NCBI RefSeq assembly: GCF_004138125.1
Contig: NZ_RXHS01000012.1
Location: 1 to 64,000 of the forward strand
Length of the DNA stretch: 64,000 bases
From: Seramator thermalis
Lineage (GTDB): Bacteria; Bacteroidota; Bacteroidia; Bacteroidales; Dysgonomonadaceae
Reading direction: 5' to 3'
The stretch's first letter is position 1. Each line of letters begins with the position of its first letter. The position numbers and the translations under genes were made by a program. The notes below the pieces were generated by a model. That model was not told where the DNA came from. It saw only the letters and a program-made list of their open reading frames with translations, and did no database searches. This document shows, piece after piece, positions 16,956 through 25,996 of the stretch.

Positions 16956-17648
16956 TTAAAGTGAAAATCGTTTCCCTTCTCGGATAAATTGTTGGTATTT
17001 TTTTTCGTTAAAGGCATAGTAGTGCGCCCCACGTTTGGAAGACGTTTTGTCTTTGATATTCAACTTGTCGAGAATCTGCATGGAAGCAATCTTTTTTCGA
17101 AAATTTCTTTTATCGATAGGTGTCTGATAGATAGCTTCATACAAATCTTGCAAAGCCGGAAGTGTGAACTTTTTATCGAAAAAATTGAAAATAATAGGTT
17201 GCATCGACGTTTTGTAACGAAGTAGCGTAAGGGCGTCTTCTACCATCCGGTTATGATCGAAGATCAATTTGGGCAATTGCTGAATCTTAACCCAACGTGC
17301 ATCAAATTTTCTTGCAAGACTCGTGTCGAATTCCTCAAGTCGAACCAACGCATAAAAAGCCACAGAAACAACTCTTCCCCCTGTATCTCGATTCACATCG
17401 CCGTAGGCTTTCACTTGCTCCATATAAATTCCCTTTTGTTGGGTATATCTGTAAAGCACTTTTTCGGCCGCCTGATCCAAACTTTCGTTTTCTTCCATAA
17501 ATCCGCCCATGAGCGACCACTGTCCGCCTTGTGGTTCTACGGGACGACGTGTAAGCAATATATGAAGATCTTTGTCTTTAAAACCAAAAATAATGCAGTC
17601 AACTGCAACAAAAAACGTACTATTGTCGGAATAATAAGTGCTGATCAT
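16956..17648 (-). CDS. Nudix-domain transcriptional regulator of sugar use (AraR/NrtR type)
   Basis: From ATG 17648 it has 230 residues. Residues 8 to about 140 form a Nudix fold (FFVAVDCIIFGFKDKDLHIL, GGQWSLMGGFMEENESLDQA), but the Nudix box is degenerate: where catalytic enzymes have REuxEE it reads KVLYRYTQQKG, so metal-binding glutamates are missing and hydrolysis is unlikely. The C-terminal 90 residues form the winged-helix DNA-binding part (FTLPALQDLYEAIYQ, then RNFRKKIASMQIL and RGAHYYAFNEKKY). In Bacteroidetes such proteins sense sugars and repress sugar operons. It follows galK by 86 bases, so galactose or a derivative is the likely signal (inference). Confidence 0.85.
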   Translation of the reverse strand: MISTYYSDNSTFFVAVDCIIFGFKDKDLHILLTRRPVEPQGGQWSLMGGFMEENESLDQAAEKVLYRYTQQKGIYMEQVKAYGDVNRDTGGRVVSVAFYALVRLEEFDTSLARKFDARWVKIQQLPKLIFDHNRMVEDALTLLRYKTSMQPIIFNFFDKKFTLPALQDLYEAIYQTPIDKRNFRKKIASMQILDKLNIKDKTSSKRGAHYYAFNEKKYQQFIREGKRFSL

Positions 17649-17734
17649 GTTTTCGGGGTTGAATTTTATCGAAAGAAGTTGGAAGCTATTTCGAACCTCC
17701 AACTTCTGATATTAAAAAACGGGAAAAGCAGTTT

Positions 17735-18883
17735 CTACAGCTTTCGGGCTCCGTCACTGATTACTACCTCATACACTTTGGGTTCGTGTCCAAACTTTTC
17801 GTTGAATTTTGATATTGCGTCGGCGATAAATGTGTCGTGCAACTCATCTTTCACCAAATTGATGGTGCATCCGCCAAAACCGCCACCCATCACACGCGAG
17901 CCGGTTACTTTATTTTCTTTGGCTACATCGTTCAGAAAATCGAGTTCTTCGCAACTCACCTCATATAATTTACTCATTCCGTAATGCGTCTCATACATTT
18001 TCTGACCAACCGTTTCGTAATCGCCTTGCTGCAAAGCGTCACTCACGTCAAGAACCCGTTGCGTTTCTTCGATTACATACTTTGCCCGCATGTAGTCTTC
18101 TTCCGATATTTGGTTTTTTACCTCGTCGAGCATATCCATGTTCGCATCCCGCAGAAATTCAACTTCGGGATGATTTTTGCGAATGGTAGCAGCTGCGTGT
18201 TCGCACGATTCACGGCGTTTGTTGTAGGCCGATGATGCAAGCTCATGTTTTACTGCCGTGTCCAACAAAACGAGTTTGTACCCTTTTGGATCAAACGGAA
18301 AATATGCATGTTCCATCGTTTTGCAATCGAGGCGTACGAGATGTCCCTTTTTCCCGAAAATGGAAGCAAACTGATCCATAATCCCGCACTTGACACCCAC
18401 ATAATTATGTTCGGTGGACTGACCGATGCGGGCAAGTTCGAATTTATCGATTCCCAGATTCAGCATCTCATTCAATGCATAGGCAAAAACGCTCTCGAGG
18501 GCTGCCGAAGACGACATACCGGCACCAAGCGGAACATCTCCCGAAAAAACCGTATCAAATCCTTTGACACGGCCTCCACGTTTGATGATTTCGCGGCAAA
18601 CTCCAAAAATATATTTTGCCCATCCTTCACTCGGTGCATCTTCTTCGTTCAACCCGAAAGACGAGTTTTCGTTCAAATCGATTGCGTAAGCATTCACTTT
18701 ATCCGTTCCGTTTAACCGAATGGCTGCGGTCATCCCTTTGTCGATTGCGCCGGGAAAAACAAAACTACCATTGTAATCGGTATGTTCGCCAATCAGATTG
18801 ATCCTGCCGGGCGAGGTGTAAACTTCCGGCGACTGATCGCCGAATTTTTCTTGAAAAATCTGAATTATTTCGTTTTTACTCAT
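17735..18883 (-). CDS. galK: Galactokinase
   Basis: Phosphorylates alpha-D-galactose to galactose 1-phosphate. 382 residues, full length. GHMP-kinase motifs: GRINLIGEHTDYN at residues 26-38 (galactokinase signature), the ATP loop GAGMSSSAALES and the C-terminal GSRVMGGGFGGCTI. It starts 24 bases after the MFS permease ends and lies in galM-permease-galK order, with the Nudix regulator behind. Confidence 0.96.
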   Translation of the reverse strand: MSKNEIIQIFQEKFGDQSPEVYTSPGRINLIGEHTDYNGSFVFPGAIDKGMTAAIRLNGTDKVNAYAIDLNENSSFGLNEEDAPSEGWAKYIFGVCREIIKRGGRVKGFDTVFSGDVPLGAGMSSSAALESVFAYALNEMLNLGIDKFELARIGQSTEHNYVGVKCGIMDQFASIFGKKGHLVRLDCKTMEHAYFPFDPKGYKLVLLDTAVKHELASSAYNKRRESCEHAAATIRKNHPEVEFLRDANMDMLDEVKNQISEEDYMRAKYVIEETQRVLDVSDALQQGDYETVGQKMYETHYGMSKLYEVSCEELDFLNDVAKENKVTGSRVMGGGFGGCTINLVKDELHDTFIADAISKFNEKFGHEPKVYEVVISDGARKL

Positions 18884-18907
18884 GTTAAATCAATTATACT
18901 TGCTGGT

Positions 18908-20206
18908 CTATTTAGTTGGAATATCCGTATTTACATTTTTCGATCCGACAGTTGCATAAAAGAACAAGTAAGCCAAACCGGCAACAACTACCCAATAGCT
19001 CGGTAAATATCCGGCAACGTCGGCAATCCAGCCTTGCAATGCCGGTAAAATGCCGCCACCGCAAACCAATACCATGAAAATACCCGAGGCAGCGGCCAAA
19101 TATTTGCCCAATCCTTCTACGGCCAAGTTGAAAATGCTTCCCCACATAATGGATGTGCATAAGCCAACAAGCACAAGGAACGCAGCATTAATGGGAACAT
19201 TGAGCAGTCCAAATGACGTTACGCCTTCTACACTCTTCAACACTGGAAGAGCAACTTCTTTAGATGTAGGCAAAAACATAGCCAACAGCACCAGAATAAT
19301 TCCCACAAAGGAAGTTACGGTAAGCATTGTTTTACTCGAAACTTTTCCGCCGATGGAAGCTCCAACCAAACGACCAATTAACATCAAAAACCAATATGTG
19401 CCGGCAACAAAACCAGCAGTGGTCGGATTTAAAGGATTGGGGAGATTTGTATCTACCAAAAAATAATTCATGATGCCGGGAGTTCCGACCTCAACGCCAA
19501 CATACACAAAAATTCCGATTGCGCCCAATACAAAATGACGAAACTTTAAGGCTCCGGATATTAGCTGACCTAACGGTTCGGAAGTTGTTTCGGCATTTGG
19601 TTCGGGTATTTTTACAAAAGCAAGCACAACAAAAACAACCGCAAAAACAGCCATTGCCGTGTACATGAACGGGAAGATATCACGAATATTGGTGTCTTTA
19701 GAAATTTCGCCAATCAACATTCCGACAACCATCGGAGTAACAGTAGCCATTACGGAATTAAATGATCCGCCCACCTGAATTAATTGATTGCCTTTGTTGC
19801 CGCCACCACCTAATGTATTCAACATTGGGTTAACTACAACGTTCAACAAACACATCGAAAATCCGGCGACCAAAGCCCCTATCAGATAAACACCGAATGC
19901 CGAATTACCTGCATAACCGGACAATAACTGGATTCCAACGCCTATAAATCCGACTGCAACAGCAACTAAAGCCGTCTTTTTGTAACCGATTTTTTGCAAT
20001 AAAATTCCGCTCGGAATTCCCATTACTGCATAAGCGATAAAGTTTGCAGCATTACCCAAAATTCCCATGAAATTGGATAAGTTGAATTGTGCCTTGAGTA
20101 CAATTCCCATCGGCGCTGCCAAATTGGTAACAAAAGAGATCATGCCAAACAGAATGATCATCATGATGATCGCTACCAAATTTCCCTGTTGTTTATTCTC
20201 TGCCAT
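18908..20206 (-). CDS. MFS sugar permease (FucP/GluP-like)
   Basis: 432 residues, about 12 hydrophobic segments. The N-terminus (VAIIMMIILFGMISFVTNLA, then GNAANFIAYAVMGIPSGILL) and the loop QKIGYKKTALVAV match the fucose/galactose/glucose H+ symporter group. Inner membrane. It lies between galM and galK, 24 bases from galK and 42 from galM, so galactose or a related hexose is the likely substrate. Confidence 0.88.
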   Translation of the reverse strand: MAENKQQGNLVAIIMMIILFGMISFVTNLAAPMGIVLKAQFNLSNFMGILGNAANFIAYAVMGIPSGILLQKIGYKKTALVAVAVGFIGVGIQLLSGYAGNSAFGVYLIGALVAGFSMCLLNVVVNPMLNTLGGGGNKGNQLIQVGGSFNSVMATVTPMVVGMLIGEISKDTNIRDIFPFMYTAMAVFAVVFVVLAFVKIPEPNAETTSEPLGQLISGALKFRHFVLGAIGIFVYVGVEVGTPGIMNYFLVDTNLPNPLNPTTAGFVAGTYWFLMLIGRLVGASIGGKVSSKTMLTVTSFVGIILVLLAMFLPTSKEVALPVLKSVEGVTSFGLLNVPINAAFLVLVGLCTSIMWGSIFNLAVEGLGKYLAAASGIFMVLVCGGGILPALQGWIADVAGYLPSYWVVVAGLAYLFFYATVGSKNVNTDIPTK

Positions 20207-20248
20207 AAAAGTGATAAATTTAAAATTGTTATTGGAATTTGATTGAAG

Positions 20249-21331
20249 TTATTTAACTAAAAACTTATAAGTAGTCTTTGATTCAAAAATATCGCCGGGT
20301 CTCAAAATGATGGACGGATATTCGGGATGATGAATGCTGTCGGGATAATGTTGTGTTTCGAAACAAACTGCCGATCGCGCCGGATAGCGCTGCCCTTTTT
20401 TGCCGACAAGATTTCCGGTCATCCAATTGCCCGTGTACATCTGAACTCCGGGTTGTGAAGTGTACATTTCCATCACAATCCCTGTTTTGGGAGATTGGAG
20501 CATTCCGGCGTACACATAATCGTCGGGATGTTGCTTGTTGAGGATGAAATTATGGTCGTATCCATTACCAAAAACCAGCTGCTGAAAATCGTCGTTTATC
20601 CGCTCACCAATTGTATGCACTTCGGTGAAATCCATGGGCGTTCCACGCACCGGTTCGGGCTTACCGTAGGGAATGGCCGTTTCATCGGTCGGGAGATAGG
20701 TATCAGCCATCAACCGCAGTAAATGATCGCCTATCGTCGGATCGCCGGCCCCGGACAGGTTGAAATAAGAGTGGTTGGTGAGATTGAGAATGGTTGCTTG
20801 ATCTGTTTCGGCACGATAATCGATTTCAACTGCGTTCTCGTCGGTGAGCGTATAAGTTACCGTAACACTCAAATTTCCGGGAAATCCTTCTTCTCCATCG
20901 GGCGAAAGATAGTGAAGCCGAATGCGACTATTCTCGATGTCGAGAACATCCCATACTACGGCATTGAATCCTTTGATGCCCCCATGCAGGTTATTGGGTC
21001 CGTTGTTGATTGCAAGTGTATATTCCTTGCCATCGAGCGTAAACTTACCTTTGGCTATGCGATTGGCGGTGCGTCCGCAGACAGCCCCAAAATAAGCCTC
21101 CTCGGATGTCAGATAATCATCGATAGAATCGTGACCCGTTACTACATCCACAAAGTTTCCGCCCCTATCGGGAACGATTAATGCGACTATTTTTGCACCA
21201 TAATTAGTTATGGCAAGTTCGCATCCGTTGCTGTTGGTGAGAACGTATAATCCGGTTTGCTTGCCGTCAACATTTTTTGCGAATGCTTCTTGTAACAAAC
21301 CGGATCTACTTTCTCGTTTTGGTATAAACAT
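20249..21331 (-). CDS. galM: Aldose 1-epimerase (mutarotase)
   Basis: Interconverts alpha and beta anomers of hexoses so that galactokinase receives alpha-galactose. Start at ATG 21331 (MFIPKRESRSGL), 360 residues; an upstream ATG at 21376 is possible but adds no conserved sequence. Motifs: NYGAKIVALIVPDRGG, CGRTANRIAKGKF, NGPNNLHGGIKGF (catalytic-site His of the NNLHGG loop), LTNHSYFNLSG with the second His, and PSIILRPGDIFES. First gene of the sugar cluster. Confidence 0.95.
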   Translation of the reverse strand: MFIPKRESRSGLLQEAFAKNVDGKQTGLYVLTNSNGCELAITNYGAKIVALIVPDRGGNFVDVVTGHDSIDDYLTSEEAYFGAVCGRTANRIAKGKFTLDGKEYTLAINNGPNNLHGGIKGFNAVVWDVLDIENSRIRLHYLSPDGEEGFPGNLSVTVTYTLTDENAVEIDYRAETDQATILNLTNHSYFNLSGAGDPTIGDHLLRLMADTYLPTDETAIPYGKPEPVRGTPMDFTEVHTIGERINDDFQQLVFGNGYDHNFILNKQHPDDYVYAGMLQSPKTGIVMEMYTSQPGVQMYTGNWMTGNLVGKKGQRYPARSAVCFETQHYPDSIHHPEYPSIILRPGDIFESKTTYKFLVK

Positions 21332-21531
21332 ATTTCTCAGGTGAATAAATAAAAGATGTTGATGAAGATTGGACATTCATTAAAATTCGTGTAAAAGTAA
21401 CACAAAACTCCGAATGATTGTCACTAAAAAAATATGTTATAAAACACAAAAATGAACTTTTTCCGACATTTTTTTGATTCACTCAGTGTCATTTTTTTGA
21501 TCAGCTTCTGATTTTTTCTGTTTGCGGAGCT

Positions 21532-22191
21532 TTAATAATCGATTAAATTGATATCATTCAACAATTTATCCCTGTCAACATCAGTTTGTGGATGCATTAT
21601 CAATTTATGGATCGTATCAATAGAGGTTACAATTACGTCAACTCCTATTTTCGAACATTCCACGACAGATTCCGGATCAAAAACACGCGAAACGATAATT
21701 TGTGGATGACCGGGCAGAGTGTTATAGATATTCTGAAGCTCTTTGATAGAAGAAAGAGTCTTCGAAAACGAACTTCCGACAAAGGCAATATCCGGAGTAA
21801 CATAGGTAGCCTCAGCTTTTGCCGCTAAAAGTGCTTGTCCCATCGAATGTATGAAGGTGCAGTTGGTTTTTATTCCTTCCGCTTTCAAAAACTTGATAGC
21901 TTTTATCCCTTCCGGCATCATCGGAATATTGATAACTATTTGACCACTGATGGCTGCCAAAAATTTTGCTTGTTTAATAATGCGATCGTAATCGGTAGCT
22001 ACGATATCAACACAAAGGTCGGCACCCAATGCAATCTTACAGATCGATTTGTAATGAGCGATGGTCTTCTCTCTGTTGTTTATTCCTTCTTCAACTAAGA
22101 ATTTCGGATGAGTGATTACTCCATCGAGCAACTCCAAATCGTGTGCTTTCTTTATCTCGTTGAGATTTGCAGATTCGAGAAAAAATTTCAT
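21532..22191 (-). CDS. Transaldolase/FSA-like protein lacking the Schiff-base lysine
   Basis: 219 residues, the size of fructose-6-phosphate aldolase-type transaldolases, alignable along its whole length by eye: MKFFLESANLNEIKKA at the start, then INIPMMPEGIKAIKFLKAEG, the QALLAAKAEATYV stretch and the C-terminal IDTIHKLIMHP. The active site differs: the lysine of VKxP is Asn88 (codon AAT), the TTNP motif reads ITHP (His28), and the N-terminal Asp is Glu6. These are the catalytic Lys85, Asn28 and Asp6 of E. coli FsaA. A conventional aldolase or transaldolase reaction is therefore doubtful. It starts 29 bases after the CorC-like gene ends and precedes the sugar cluster by about 200 bases. Confidence 0.8.
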   Translation of the reverse strand: MKFFLESANLNEIKKAHDLELLDGVITHPKFLVEEGINNREKTIAHYKSICKIALGADLCVDIVATDYDRIIKQAKFLAAISGQIVINIPMMPEGIKAIKFLKAEGIKTNCTFIHSMGQALLAAKAEATYVTPDIAFVGSSFSKTLSSIKELQNIYNTLPGHPQIIVSRVFDPESVVECSKIGVDVIVTSIDTIHKLIMHPQTDVDRDKLLNDINLIDY

Positions 22192-22220
22192 GAAAATGAA
22201 GTTTAGAAAAGTTGAAACTG

Positions 22221-23513
22221 TTATTTTGAATCTTTTTGCTTCTTGGTAATAAGTACCTTGTCGATCTTGTTTCCATCCACGTCCACTATTTCGAATTCGG
22301 TATTGTCGTAAACAAATTTATCGCCTACCTGTGGAATTTTATTGATGTTCGACAAAACGAAACCCGCTATTGTGGAATAATCGATTGTTTCGAAATCGAT
22401 GATGAAATCGTCGAGAAAAAGCGTCAATATTTCGAGTGGAGCTTCACCGTTGACCAGAGCCGAGTGATCGTTGCGCATAAAAATATCGGGTTCTTCGTTT
22501 TCATTTTCATCCACGAGTGTTCCAACGAGGTTCTCGAAGATATCGTGAAGCGTGATAATTCCGTCAAGACTTCCATATTCATCAACCACAACTGCAAAAG
22601 ACTTATGCTTATCTCTGAAGGTTTCGAGTACTTTTTGAGCGCGCAACGAAGACGGGAAAATCAGAGGCTCCTGCACCAACTCATTGAGCGAGAAATCGTG
22701 ATTTGCATAATAAGCAATCAAAAACTCTTTGATGGAAATAATACCCACAAAATCGTCGAGTTTTCCATTGCATGCCAAAACCTTGCTGTGCCTGCATTTC
22801 AACAAATCGGCTACAATTTGTTCTTTTTTTTGCAAGACATTCACCCACTCCACATCGGTGCGATGCGTCATCAAATGACGGGCTCGCTTGTCGGAAAAAT
22901 AGAAAACCTGCTCGTGAATGATATTTTCTTCCCTTTCGATCACACCTTCTTTGGAAGCAGTCTTGAGCATGGCTCTCAACTCCATTTCCGACAGAGTGCC
23001 GCTTACGGGTTTCAATCCGATTAATTTGTTGAAAAGACTGGTAGAAGTAGCCAGCAACCGCACGAAAGGATAAAAAACAATACTGACGACATGAACCGGC
23101 CGCGAAACAAAAATCGAGACTTTTTCGGGATTGTTGAGCGCAATGGTTTTTGGTACCAATTCTCCGATTACGATCGAAACATAGGTAATCAGAAAAACTA
23201 CCAGAATAATGGATATGGTGGATGCATAAGGAGCACTCCATGCAAATTGCCGGAAGAATGGCTCAACATATACCGAAAGAGTCGAACCTCCGTAGGCTCC
23301 GTTGACGATTCCGATCAATGTGATGCCGACCTGAACTGCAGAAAGAAAGTTGTCGGGATCGGCTTTTAGCTTTAATGCCGTTTCGGCACCGCTATTTCCC
23401 TTTTTTCTCTCCGATTCGAGTTTGGTTTTACTGCTCGACACAACGGCTATCTCCGACAAGGCAAAAAAACCGTTCAGAACAATCAGCAACAATATGATCA
23501 GGACTTCTATCAT
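22221..23513 (-). CDS. CNNM/CorC family membrane protein (DUF21-CBS-CorC_HlyC)
   Basis: 430 residues. Residues 1 to about 190 form a DUF21 membrane domain with about four helices (LIILLLIVLNGFFALSEIAV at the start). Two CBS domains follow (MTHRTDVEWVNV, then LDDFVGIISIKEFLIAYY and FAVVVDEYGSLDGIITLHDI). The C-terminal domain is CorC_HlyC-like (YSTIAGFVLSNINKIPQVGD). Members take part in Mg2+/Co2+ export; older databases call them haemolysins. Single gene with its ATG about 50 bases after the nucleotidyltransferase stop. Confidence 0.92.
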   Translation of the reverse strand: MIEVLIILLLIVLNGFFALSEIAVVSSSKTKLESERKKGNSGAETALKLKADPDNFLSAVQVGITLIGIVNGAYGGSTLSVYVEPFFRQFAWSAPYASTISIILVVFLITYVSIVIGELVPKTIALNNPEKVSIFVSRPVHVVSIVFYPFVRLLATSTSLFNKLIGLKPVSGTLSEMELRAMLKTASKEGVIEREENIIHEQVFYFSDKRARHLMTHRTDVEWVNVLQKKEQIVADLLKCRHSKVLACNGKLDDFVGIISIKEFLIAYYANHDFSLNELVQEPLIFPSSLRAQKVLETFRDKHKSFAVVVDEYGSLDGIITLHDIFENLVGTLVDENENEEPDIFMRNDHSALVNGEAPLEILTLFLDDFIIDFETIDYSTIAGFVLSNINKIPQVGDKFVYDNTEFEIVDVDGNKIDKVLITKKQKDSK

Positions 23514-23562
23514 TCGTTAATATTTTCTCGAAACAGATTGCGATTTATCAATGCAAAGTTTA

Positions 23563-24465
23563 TTACCAAAGCGGCGAAGGATAAACTCCGTCATCCACCA
23601 ATTGCTGCAATTTTGCAACCACTCCCGGACGATCTTCGGCATAGGTTACGCCAAACCATTTGGACGGGGTGTCGAGCACTTTCACCTTTGCCGTGTTGTT
23701 TACGATCAGTTCATTAACAACCAGTGGAATAAAAAACTCGGCTTTCGGATTTTGAATGTTCTTTTTGAGAAATTCGACGAAATATTTTTCGGAATATTCA
23801 AAATAATCGGGAGTGAAGCCCCACATATTCATCGAAACCGGCGTATTGTCGGGAATGCTTATCCACTGGTCATTCTCATCCTTATATTTCACTTCGCCAT
23901 CGATGCGCATCACTTGTGTGCGCTCAACCACGCCTGTGAGATTGCCTTCGGCATCGGTTTCGCAAATGCCGCGGGCTACCGTTCCGCTTTCCGACAAAGT
24001 GTTGCCGACCCGATAACCGATCATGCAATATTGATTGCGAGTGTTGTCCAATTTCGAAAGATAATCGGCCAACACCTTATAACTTTCGCGTCCGTAAAAA
24101 TCATCGGCATTGATTACGGCAAACGGTTCGTGAATAACATCTTTGCCCATCATCACGGCATGGTTTGTGCCCCACGGCTTTTCGCGACCTTCGGGCACCG
24201 AAAAACCTACCGGGAGATTGTCCAAATCCTGAAAAACCAATTCCACGGGGATTTTGTGTTCGTATTTTTTCACGATTTTTTCCCTGAAATCTTTTTCGAA
24301 AGATTTCCTGATCACAAACACCAATTTACCGAATCCTGCATGTACGGCATCGTAAATCGAATAATCCATAATGGTTTCACCACTCGGTCCCACTCCATCC
24401 AACTGTTTCAGTCCGCCGTACCGACTTCCCATTCCTGCTGCTAATACAAATAATGTAGGTTTCAT
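23563..24465 (-). CDS. NDP-sugar nucleotidyltransferase
   Basis: 300 residues with the nucleotidyltransferase signature at the N-terminus, LAAGMGSRYGGLKQLDGVGP (GxGxRxGGxK loop), and the metal-binding Asp pair in FAVINADDFYGRESY. SMNMWGFTPDYFEY is the usual product-side motif. It transfers a nucleotide to a sugar 1-phosphate; substrate not determined. In related genomes this protein often accompanies the hexosamine-kinase-like protein, which here lies at 39730-40833 (from memory). Confidence 0.85.
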   Translation of the reverse strand: MKPTLFVLAAGMGSRYGGLKQLDGVGPSGETIMDYSIYDAVHAGFGKLVFVIRKSFEKDFREKIVKKYEHKIPVELVFQDLDNLPVGFSVPEGREKPWGTNHAVMMGKDVIHEPFAVINADDFYGRESYKVLADYLSKLDNTRNQYCMIGYRVGNTLSESGTVARGICETDAEGNLTGVVERTQVMRIDGEVKYKDENDQWISIPDNTPVSMNMWGFTPDYFEYSEKYFVEFLKKNIQNPKAEFFIPLVVNELIVNNTAKVKVLDTPSKWFGVTYAEDRPGVVAKLQQLVDDGVYPSPLW

Positions 24466-24644
24466 TGTTTCTAAAAAATTTATCGATCTGCACGCAAAAA
24501 TAGGAATTTTTATGCCGAATGGCTAACATAAATGTCCAAAATATTGTGAGAAAAAAATTGCACATTTTATTCCAAGACATATTCACGTACCACACAATAC
24601 GTTATCGCAAACTCATCGGAATAATTATCTTATTGAGCGAGCAT

Positions 24645-24680
24645 GAAAAAGGTTGACAAGCACGCTTGCCAACCTTTTTC
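24645..24680 (-). terminator. Rho-independent terminator after tdh
   Basis: Perfect 11-bp stem GAAAAAGGTTG (24645-24655) and CAACCTTTTTC (24670-24680), with a small inner hairpin (CAAGC/GCTTG). Because the stem ends in A/T runs it could act in both directions; both neighbours are on the minus strand, so it ends the tdh transcript. Confidence 0.8.
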
Positions 24681-24696
24681 GCTTAAAATCCCGTTG

Positions 24697-24723
24697 CTGC
24701 CGGACGATACAATCGTGCGGCAG
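24697..24723 (-). terminator. Second hairpin after tdh
   Basis: CTGCCG-G-ACGAT (24697-24708) pairs with ATCGT-G-CGGCAG (24712-24723) around one G-G mismatch and a 3-base loop. It has no T run, so it may stabilise the mRNA 3' end rather than terminate. Confidence 0.5.
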
Positions 24724-24774
24724 GAGAGGACTATCAACGCCGAAGCTTAATCGAAAGTGAAAAGTCGAGGAAAA

Positions 24775-25800
24775 TTATTCCCAATTCAAAATCACTTTAC
24801 CGCATTGGCCGGACTCCATGACATCAAACCCTTTCTGAAAATCATCGATCGAGAAACGATGAGTGATTATAGGAGTGAGGTCGATGCCCGAAATGAGCAT
24901 TTGCTCCATTTTATACCATGTTTCCCACATTTCGCGACCATAGATACCTTTCAAGGTAAGAGCTTTGAAAATAATGGTGTTCCAATCGACCGATGTGGAA
25001 TTGGGCAGAATGCCGAGCAGAGCTATTTTAGAACCATTGTACATGTGACTGATCATATCGCGAAACGCGGCAGGAGCTCCGGACATTTCGAGCCCGACGT
25101 CGAAGCCGCGCATTTTCAGGTCTTTCACGGCTTGACCAACAGTTTCTCCTTTGGACAAATTGACGGTGACGGTAGCTCCCATTTTTTTTGCAATATTCAG
25201 TCGGTATTCACTCATGTCGCTTACCACAATATAACGTGCTCCCGCAAAGCGACAGATAGCAGTGGCCATATTACCGATTAACCCGGCTCCGGTGATGAGC
25301 ACATCTTCGCCAATCACCGGAAATGAAAGTGCCGTGTGTGTGGCATTGCCAAACGGATCCATGATGGAGGCTATTTCGTCGGGGATGCGAGGATCGAGCT
25401 TCACTATATTGGATGCGGGGAGCGACAGATATTCCGCAAAGGCGCCATCGCGATTGACTCCCACCCCAATGGTATTTTCGCAAACGTGTAATTTTCCGCG
25501 ACGACAGTTACGGCAATGTCCACAGGCGATATGGCCTTCACCCGTTACTCGATCGCCTATCTTGAGATTGGTGACGCCACTGCCCATTTCCACTATTTCG
25601 CCCACATATTCGTGTCCGATGGTCATGGGGGTATGGATGGTCTGTTGTGCCCATTCGTTCCATTCATAAATATGCAGATCCGTTCCGCATATTGCGGTTT
25701 TTTTTATTTTGATGAGAACATCGTTCACACCAATGGATGGGACCAGCACTTCTTCCATCCAAATTCCCTTTTCGGGGCGTAGTTTTACTAAGGCTTTCAT
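24775..25800 (-). CDS. tdh: L-threonine 3-dehydrogenase
   Basis: Oxidises L-threonine to 2-amino-3-oxobutyrate with NAD+. 341 residues, the exact family size. Catalytic zinc ligands C38 (AICGTDLH), H63 and E64 (TIGHEYVGE); structural zinc cluster [16 protein letters not shown]; Rossmann loop [15 protein letters not shown]. The C-terminus [12 protein letters not shown] is typical of Tdh. It is downstream of kbl, the next enzyme of the pathway. Confidence 0.97.
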   Translation of the reverse strand: MKALVKLRPEKGIWMEEVLVPSIGVNDVLIKIKKTAICGTDLHIYEWNEWAQQTIHTPMTIGHEYVGEIVEMGSGVTNLKIGDRVTGEGHIACGHCRNCRRGKLHVCENTIGVGVNRDGAFAEYLSLPASNIVKLDPRIPDEIASIMDPFGNATHTALSFPVIGEDVLITGAGLIGNMATAICRFAGARYIVVSDMSEYRLNIAKKMGATVTVNLSKGETVGQAVKDLKMRGFDVGLEMSGAPAAFRDMISHMYNGSKIALLGILPNSTSVDWNTIIFKALTLKGIYGREMWETWYKMEQMLISGIDLTPIITHRFSIDDFQKGFDVMESGQCGKVILNWE

Positions 25801-25812
25801 AATTTCTTATTT

Positions 25813-25956
25813 AAACATGAAGGTTTTAAGAATACGTTATGTTTGCGAATTGACGATAAGTTTTTCTTTTTCCCTTAATTTCTTAATGGTTCAATTCTTT
25901 TTTCTAAAACATGAAGGCATTAAGAGAACATTAAGTTTTCGAATCGGCGATTAAAA
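25813..25956. repeat. Two imperfect copies of a 50-bp sequence between kbl and tdh
   Basis: AAACATGAAGG, then TTAAGA, ACGTTATGTTTGCGAAT and GACGATAA (25813-25863) recur as AAACATGAAGG, TTAAGA, ACATTAAGTTTTCGAAT and GGCGATTAA (25907-25956), 94 bases apart. No gene covers them. They may be regulator-binding sites or the trace of a local duplication. Confidence 0.7.
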
Positions 25957-25996
25957 GTACCCTTTCTTTTCTGTTGCTTATCAATATGGTTTTCTT

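Noticed and set aside
16956-17648. Active Nudix hydrolase
   Set aside because: The catalytic glutamates of the Nudix box are missing and a DNA-binding domain follows.
23551-24444. Plus-strand frame of 297 codons
   Set aside because: Antisense shadow of the nucleotidyltransferase gene, which has clear motifs.
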